Source: a virus. From it: a stretch of 24,357 nt of DNA. The stretch spans positions 1 through 24,357 of IMG/VR virus record IMGVR_UViG_3300010148_000114, one strand, 5' to 3'. This document shows, one piece after another, positions 20,342 through 24,357 of this stretch. The notes below the pieces were generated by a model, which worked only from the letters and a program-made list of their open reading frames with translations, was not told the DNA's origin and made no database searches. Both the position numbers and the translations under genes were made by a program. Each line of letters begins with the position of its first letter. Position 1 is the first letter of the stretch.

Positions 20342-23300
20342 TGAGTAAAACAGTAAAAGCAGGAAAAATTATTATTGAGTTAGATGATGGTAATACCATT
20401 GAACTTTTTGGTAATTCAGCAAAGAAAACTTCAAAGAAAGTAGATGATTTAAGTAAATCAACTCAAACTGCTGATAGAAATCTAAAAGGAGCCGCTCGTG
20501 CTTCTTCAAATACAACAAAAAACTTTTCTAAAATGCAACAAGGCCTTGGTGGTCTTGTAGGTGCTTATGCAACTCTTGCTGCTTCAATATTTGCTATTGG
20601 TGCGGCATTTAGAGCATTAGAAGAGGCTTCAAATATTAAAAATCAAATTAGAGGTATGGAAATATTTGGAGAAGTTACTGGTATTGCCATGAGAAGTATT
20701 GTAGCAGATGTAAGAGCTGCAACAGGAGGACTTTTACAGTTTCGTGATGCTGCTCAAGCTGCTCAGATAGCAACAGCTGCAGGATTCAATGCTACTCAAA
20801 TAAAAGAACTAGCAACTGGAGCAAAATTAGCCTCTGTTGCTCTTGGTAGAGATTTAACTGATTCATTTAACAGATTGATTCGTGGTGTGACAAAAGCCGA
20901 GCCCGAACTACTTGATGAATTAGGTATCGTACTAAGAATAGATGATGCAACTAGAAAATTTGCTCAGGCAAATAAAGTTGCAGCAAAATCATTAACAATT
21001 GCACAAAGAAGGTCAGCTGTATTTGAAGAAGTTTCTAGACAATTAGTACAAAACTTTGGAGAGTTTAATGAACAAGCAGATGAACTTGTAAATCCTATTA
21101 CTAGACTTCAAACTGCTTTTAATGATTTAATAGTATCTGCAAGAAATCTTGTTGGTCCTTTTGAAGAAATAGCAAACTTTATTTCTAGAAATACAGGAGC
21201 AGCAGCAGCTTTATTTGTAGGTTTTGGTGTTGCTATAATAAAATCAGCTTTTCCTGCTTTGAATACTTTAACAACAAGTTTACAAAATTTTGCAATAAAT
21301 GCACAAACAAGTTCAGAAGCAGCAAATGCAGCATATAAAAAACAAGCAATTGCATTTAAAGCAAATTCTAATGATATGATGGCCTCAGAACAAATAAGGT
21401 CTGCAAAATCAAGAGCAATTCTAAGAAAACTTGGTGTAGATGAAGACGCTTTTCTTGCAAAAAGAGCTATTAATCAAAGAAGATCAGTTGCACAGCTTAT
21501 TCGTAATGAACAATTAAGAGCAGAAGGAAGTAAAAAAATAAGAGAAGCAGAATTAGCGCATCTTATAGCTGTTCATAAAGCCATGGAAGCCTCTCATGTA
21601 AAAATGACAACAAGAATGATGGCAGGCATAAAAGCACTTGGAACAGGTAGTGCAGCAGTATTTACAGGAATAGGAGCAGCAGGTGCAGCTGGAATAGGAG
21701 CAATAGGAACAGGAGTAAGTAAACTTAGTGGTGCTTTCGCTATGCTGGGCACTGTTATAAATGCTGCATTCTTTATATTTCTTGCTGGATTCGTAGGAAA
21801 ATTTATATTTGAAATGGTATTTCTAACAAAAGAAATGAGAGAAGAAATGGAAAAAACTGATAAAGTCATAGAAGCTTCTCAAAATAGAATAAAAGAAATA
21901 GATAGAATTGGTAATAAATTATTTCAGGGGGCTGCTGAAACAGCCGAAGATAATTTTAATAGAATTAATAAACAATTAATTGCAACATTCAATTTAATTA
22001 ATGGTTTACGAGATGCAGACGCAGCAAAATCTATAATAGGAGAAGCTCAAACAGGACAATTATCAAAATCACAAAGAGCTGACCTTGCAGGCATAGTTTT
22101 AGAACAATTGACTACAGCTACTGCTTTAGCAGGGGGAGATTTATCAAGTATTAAATCTTTTTTACAAGGTTTAAATCTCTCTTCCTTTGGTATTACTCCT
22201 GACTTTGACCCAGATGAAATGAAAAAGGTAGATAAAAATATTTTTGATAGTTTACCAGATTCTAGTGGTATTGGAGGACTAAAAGGTGTTCTTGAAATAC
22301 TAGATAGACAAGGACTTGAAGGAAGTGCAGATTTATTAAGAAGTATATTTGTAGATGTGTTTAAAAACGCAGACCCAAATAAAATAACTGCTGTAATAGG
22401 AAGCACGGCTACCCAATTAAAATTTGTAAATGAAGCAGCTGGAGACCAAGGAGAAAAATTACAGGGTGTAAGCGATGCATTAAAAGAGTTTGTAGAAGTA
22501 ACAAATAGAATTACTTTTACTCCGACTGCTTTTGAAAATCTTGCTTCATCAATAAGAACTGTTAAAAATGATATAGATGAGGCAATAAAAGCACAGGTTA
22601 CAGGTGCTCAACTTCTAGATTTAATTCAAACAAAAACAAATAGAAATTTTGCAACAGTTAAAGAAGGACTAGACTTTGTTAGACTTATGGCATTTGAAAC
22701 AGATGCTATAATAAAAGAATCAGCTCAAAATCTTCGTGATGCAGGTATAATTGATGCAAAATTAGCAAGAGTTGGAAGCAGAAAAGACCCGCTTGCAGAT
22801 AGAGTGAAAAGAAATTTAAAAATTGAACAATTAACAAATAAAAGACAGAAAAAAGAGATAGAAATTAGACAAGAGGTTCAAAGACTTAATGCAGCAAATG
22901 AGTTAGGAAATGTTCAAGCAGAAAAGAAACTAAGAAACTTAGAAGACCAATTAATGGTTTTACAAGCACAAGAAGACGAAGCTACAAGAGCAAATTCAGT
23001 TATGGGTAAATTAAATGATACAATGGCTCAACAATTAGGAAATATGTTCCAAAGCATTATAGATGGCACAATGAAAGCTTCAGAGGCCTTTAAACAATTC
23101 GCAAAAGTAGTTTTAGAAAAATTAGTAGAAATAGCAGCAGCTGAAGCAGCAGCAAATATATTAGCAGCTTTTGGTAGTAATCTTATTACAGGTTTTGCAG
23201 GAGGAGGAAGAGGCGATACAACAATGGCAGGAGAACCTACTCCCCTACCACAAGGTCAAGCGTATGGAAGATACGGTGGAATAATGAAACCTAAATTTTC

Positions 23301-23604
23301 AGCAAGAATGGGTTATATGCCAGGAGGTATAGCAGACGGACCAAATGCAGGATATACAGCAGTATTACATGGAAGAGAAGCCGTAATACCTCTAGGACAA
23401 GGACAAAATGCAATACCTGTTGTATTTAAAGACGGTGCCCCTGGAGGAATGACAAATTCAGTTGTAAATGTTACAGTAAATAGTGATGGTAGTTCAGAAA
23501 TGACAGAAGAGCAAGCAACAGGTATGGGAAGAAGTATACAAGCAGCTGTTATAAATGAGATAGCAAATCAACAAAGACCAGGTGGTATGTTAAGCGGAGG
23601 ATAA
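20341..23604 (+). CDS. Tape measure protein
   Basis: The 1087-residue protein follows the tail chaperones and has typical content. There is a Ser/Lys-rich start and long helical stretches. Several hydrophobic segments are visible (about 65-90, 285-305, and 430-490, containing FTGIGAAGAAGIGAIGTG and FFIFLAGFVGKF). A coiled-coil lies around 815-890, and the Gly-rich end has AVLHGREAVIPLGQG near 1015-1030, a pattern shared by many tape measure proteins. It sets tail length and is released into the cell envelope at infection. At about 1.5 Angstrom per residue this implies a tail near 160 nm, a family rule and only approximate. Confidence 0.93.
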   Translation: MSKTVKAGKIIIELDDGNTIELFGNSAKKTSKKVDDLSKSTQTADRNLKGAARASSNTTKNFSKMQQGLGGLVGAYATLAASIFAIGAAFRALEEASNIKNQIRGMEIFGEVTGIAMRSIVADVRAATGGLLQFRDAAQAAQIATAAGFNATQIKELATGAKLASVALGRDLTDSFNRLIRGVTKAEPELLDELGIVLRIDDATRKFAQANKVAAKSLTIAQRRSAVFEEVSRQLVQNFGEFNEQADELVNPITRLQTAFNDLIVSARNLVGPFEEIANFISRNTGAAAALFVGFGVAIIKSAFPALNTLTTSLQNFAINAQTSSEAANAAYKKQAIAFKANSNDMMASEQIRSAKSRAILRKLGVDEDAFLAKRAINQRRSVAQLIRNEQLRAEGSKKIREAELAHLIAVHKAMEASHVKMTTRMMAGIKALGTGSAAVFTGIGAAGAAGIGAIGTGVSKLSGAFAMLGTVINAAFFIFLAGFVGKFIFEMVFLTKEMREEMEKTDKVIEASQNRIKEIDRIGNKLFQGAAETAEDNFNRINKQLIATFNLINGLRDADAAKSIIGEAQTGQLSKSQRADLAGIVLEQLTTATALAGGDLSSIKSFLQGLNLSSFGITPDFDPDEMKKVDKNIFDSLPDSSGIGGLKGVLEILDRQGLEGSADLLRSIFVDVFKNADPNKITAVIGSTATQLKFVNEAAGDQGEKLQGVSDALKEFVEVTNRITFTPTAFENLASSIRTVKNDIDEAIKAQVTGAQLLDLIQTKTNRNFATVKEGLDFVRLMAFETDAIIKESAQNLRDAGIIDAKLARVGSRKDPLADRVKRNLKIEQLTNKRQKKEIEIRQEVQRLNAANELGNVQAEKKLRNLEDQLMVLQAQEDEATRANSVMGKLNDTMAQQLGNMFQSIIDGTMKASEAFKQFAKVVLEKLVEIAAAEAAANILAAFGSNLITGFAGGGRGDTTMAGEPTPLPQGQAYGRYGGIMKPKFSARMGYMPGGIADGPNAGYTAVLHGREAVIPLGQGQNAIPVVFKDGAPGGMTNSVVNVTVNSDGSSEMTEEQATGMGRSIQAAVINEIANQQRPGGMLSGG

Positions 23605-23605
23605 A

Positions 23606-23980
23606 ATGGCATTAGGATTTACAGATTTAACAAGTACAAGAAGAATCCCCGATAGAGGATTAGCAAAGAAAACTACTCCAAGAACTTTTACAGTAGAGTT
23701 TGGAGATGGTTACGAACAAAGAATAGCAAGAGGAATAAATAATTTAGCAGAAGAATTTAGTATAGCCTTTACAAATAGACCTGTAGCAGATATAGATGAT
23801 ATAATAGCCTTCTTTGATAGCAAAGCAGGAGTTACTGCTTTTGATTTTACTATACCTGATACGAATGAAAGTGGAAACGAAGTAACTATTAAGGTTGTAT
23901 GTGAAACATGGAATAAAGTATACTTTAAAGATAATTTTTATAATGCAACAGCAACATTTAGAAGAGTCTATGAGTCATGA
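23606..23980 (+). CDS. Minor tail protein, gpM-like
   Basis: The 124-residue protein carries the lambda gpM family pattern from start to end: a PDRGLAKKTTPRTFTVEFG strand, GDGYEQRIARGIN, the segment FTNRPVADIDDIIAFF, a GVTAFDFTIPD strand, and FYNATATFRRVYES at the end. Length and order match the family. It is needed for tail tip assembly. It sits one base after the tape measure stop and overlaps the gpL-like gene by ATGA. Confidence 0.85.
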   Translation: MALGFTDLTSTRRIPDRGLAKKTTPRTFTVEFGDGYEQRIARGINNLAEEFSIAFTNRPVADIDDIIAFFDSKAGVTAFDFTIPDTNESGNEVTIKVVCETWNKVYFKDNFYNATATFRRVYES

Positions 23981-24168
23981 CAGAAAAATTACTTAATAAA
24001 GATTTTCAAAAACAAGCCCCTGGTTCAGCTATTCTTCAGCTTTTTGAACTAGAATTATCTAGTTCTAGTACTGTATATTTTCATGCTGGAGTAGAAGAAG
24101 ATTTATCAACTGTTCAACTTAGACAAGAAGACGGCACTATAAAGACGTACGTTGCTTTACCTGTATAA
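23977..24168 (+). CDS. Minor tail protein, gpL-like, N-terminal part ended by an in-frame TAA
   Basis: This 63-residue frame begins in the usual gpL position, overlapping the gpM-like gene. It matches the gpL N-terminus in layout: a hydrophilic lead, then the LQLFELELSSSSTVYFHAG strand pair and KTYVALPV. The stop at 24166-24168 falls where homologues continue, and the following codons keep coding in the same frame (see the entry at 24169). In lambda gpL, as I recall it, the equivalent position reads PYPIQGSGFEL, so a single C-to-T change from CAA would explain the TAA. Confidence 0.78.
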   Translation: MTEKLLNKDFQKQAPGSAILQLFELELSSSSTVYFHAGVEEDLSTVQLRQEDGTIKTYVALPV

Positions 24169-24357
24169 GCTTCAGGATTTGGACTTGATCCAAGCCGACC
24201 AGTAACAAGACCTTCAATAGCTTTTGCAAATGCCCTTTCAGTTTTTGGAAACGCAGTAGGTGAATATGATGATTTACTTGGAACAAAAATAACACGAAGA
24301 ACAACATTACAAAAATACTTAGTAGGAGAAAGCGGAGACGCAACCCCTCCTGTAGAA
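24169..24357 (+). pseudogene. Continuation of the gpL-like gene after the in-frame TAA (3' partial)
   Basis: Directly after the TAA, the same frame remains open for 63 codons to the window end. It starts ASGFGLDPSRPVTRPSIAFA, which fits gpL family members (a GSGF-type motif, then Pro-rich PxLTVxN). A gpL homologue would normally be one chain, so this is the second half of a broken or recoded gene. It has no start codon of its own close to the TAA. A sequencing error is equally possible. Confidence 0.72.

Noticed and set aside
24166-24168. An altered genetic code with TAA as an amino acid codon
   Set aside because: TAA ends many other genes in the window at sensible places, such as the capsid, tube, csgG and curlin genes, so a recoded TAA is unlikely.
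308-24343. Minus-strand open frames across the window
   Set aside because: They lie opposite supported + strand genes, show no recognisable motif, and have low-complexity or AT-biased content.

Overview
The window looks like part of an AT-rich tailed-phage genome, probably a marine siphovirus or a prophage of that type. Every gene I can support is on the + strand. The genes are packed tightly, and many stops and starts overlap (TAATG or ATGA junctions). The head genes are HK97-like: a large terminase, an HNH endonuclease, a portal, and a prohead protease fused to the major capsid protein. The tail genes are lambda-like: a tail tube protein, G/GT frameshift chaperones, a tape measure, and M- and L-like tip proteins. 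The host should be Gram-negative, because the phage carries a CsgG outer-membrane lipoprotein pore with CsgF. Shine-Dalgarno sites and two near-perfect sigma70 promoters suggest ordinary bacterial expression. A marine alphaproteobacterium is a guess from base composition and general gene style, not something the sequence proves.

Region 1 (1-6733) is the unusual part. It opens with the end of an unknown gene and two paralogous one-pass membrane proteins that resemble small holins. Then comes a compact curli secretion module: csgF, csgG, a curlin-repeat protein, a FecR-domain secreted protein, and a second curlin-repeat protein. A small unknown protein and a CHASE2-class III adenylate cyclase receptor follow. 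Together these could make a secretion pore and amyloid-like surface fibres and raise cAMP in the infected cell. I see no CsgE, CsgC or CsgD.

Region 2 (6737-10210) starts at a consensus promoter (TTGACA, 17 bp, TATAAT). It holds about sixteen very small genes, many encoding strongly Lys/Arg-rich proteins. Several are too short for routine gene calling, including a GTG-started Cys-rich protein at 7269-7430, an EF-hand-like 43-residue protein at 8509-8640, and 44-, 51- and 54-residue proteins.

Region 3 (10207-15491) is packaging and capsid: TerL, a second consensus promoter (TTGACA, 18 bp, TATAAT), HNH endonuclease, portal, a small protein resembling a homing-endonuclease-associated repeat, and the protease-capsid fusion with a well-placed internal start. 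A GC-rich hairpin follows the capsid gene.

Region 4 (15503-24357) is connector and tail: head-tail connector, a long neck protein, tail terminator, tail tube with an extra beta domain followed by a second GC-rich hairpin, tail chaperones joined by a -1 slippery site, tape measure, gpM-like protein, and a gpL-like gene broken by an in-frame TAA whose downstream half continues in the same frame to the window edge. There is no gene-free stretch over 300 bases. I found no tRNA, CRISPR, insertion sequence or attachment site.
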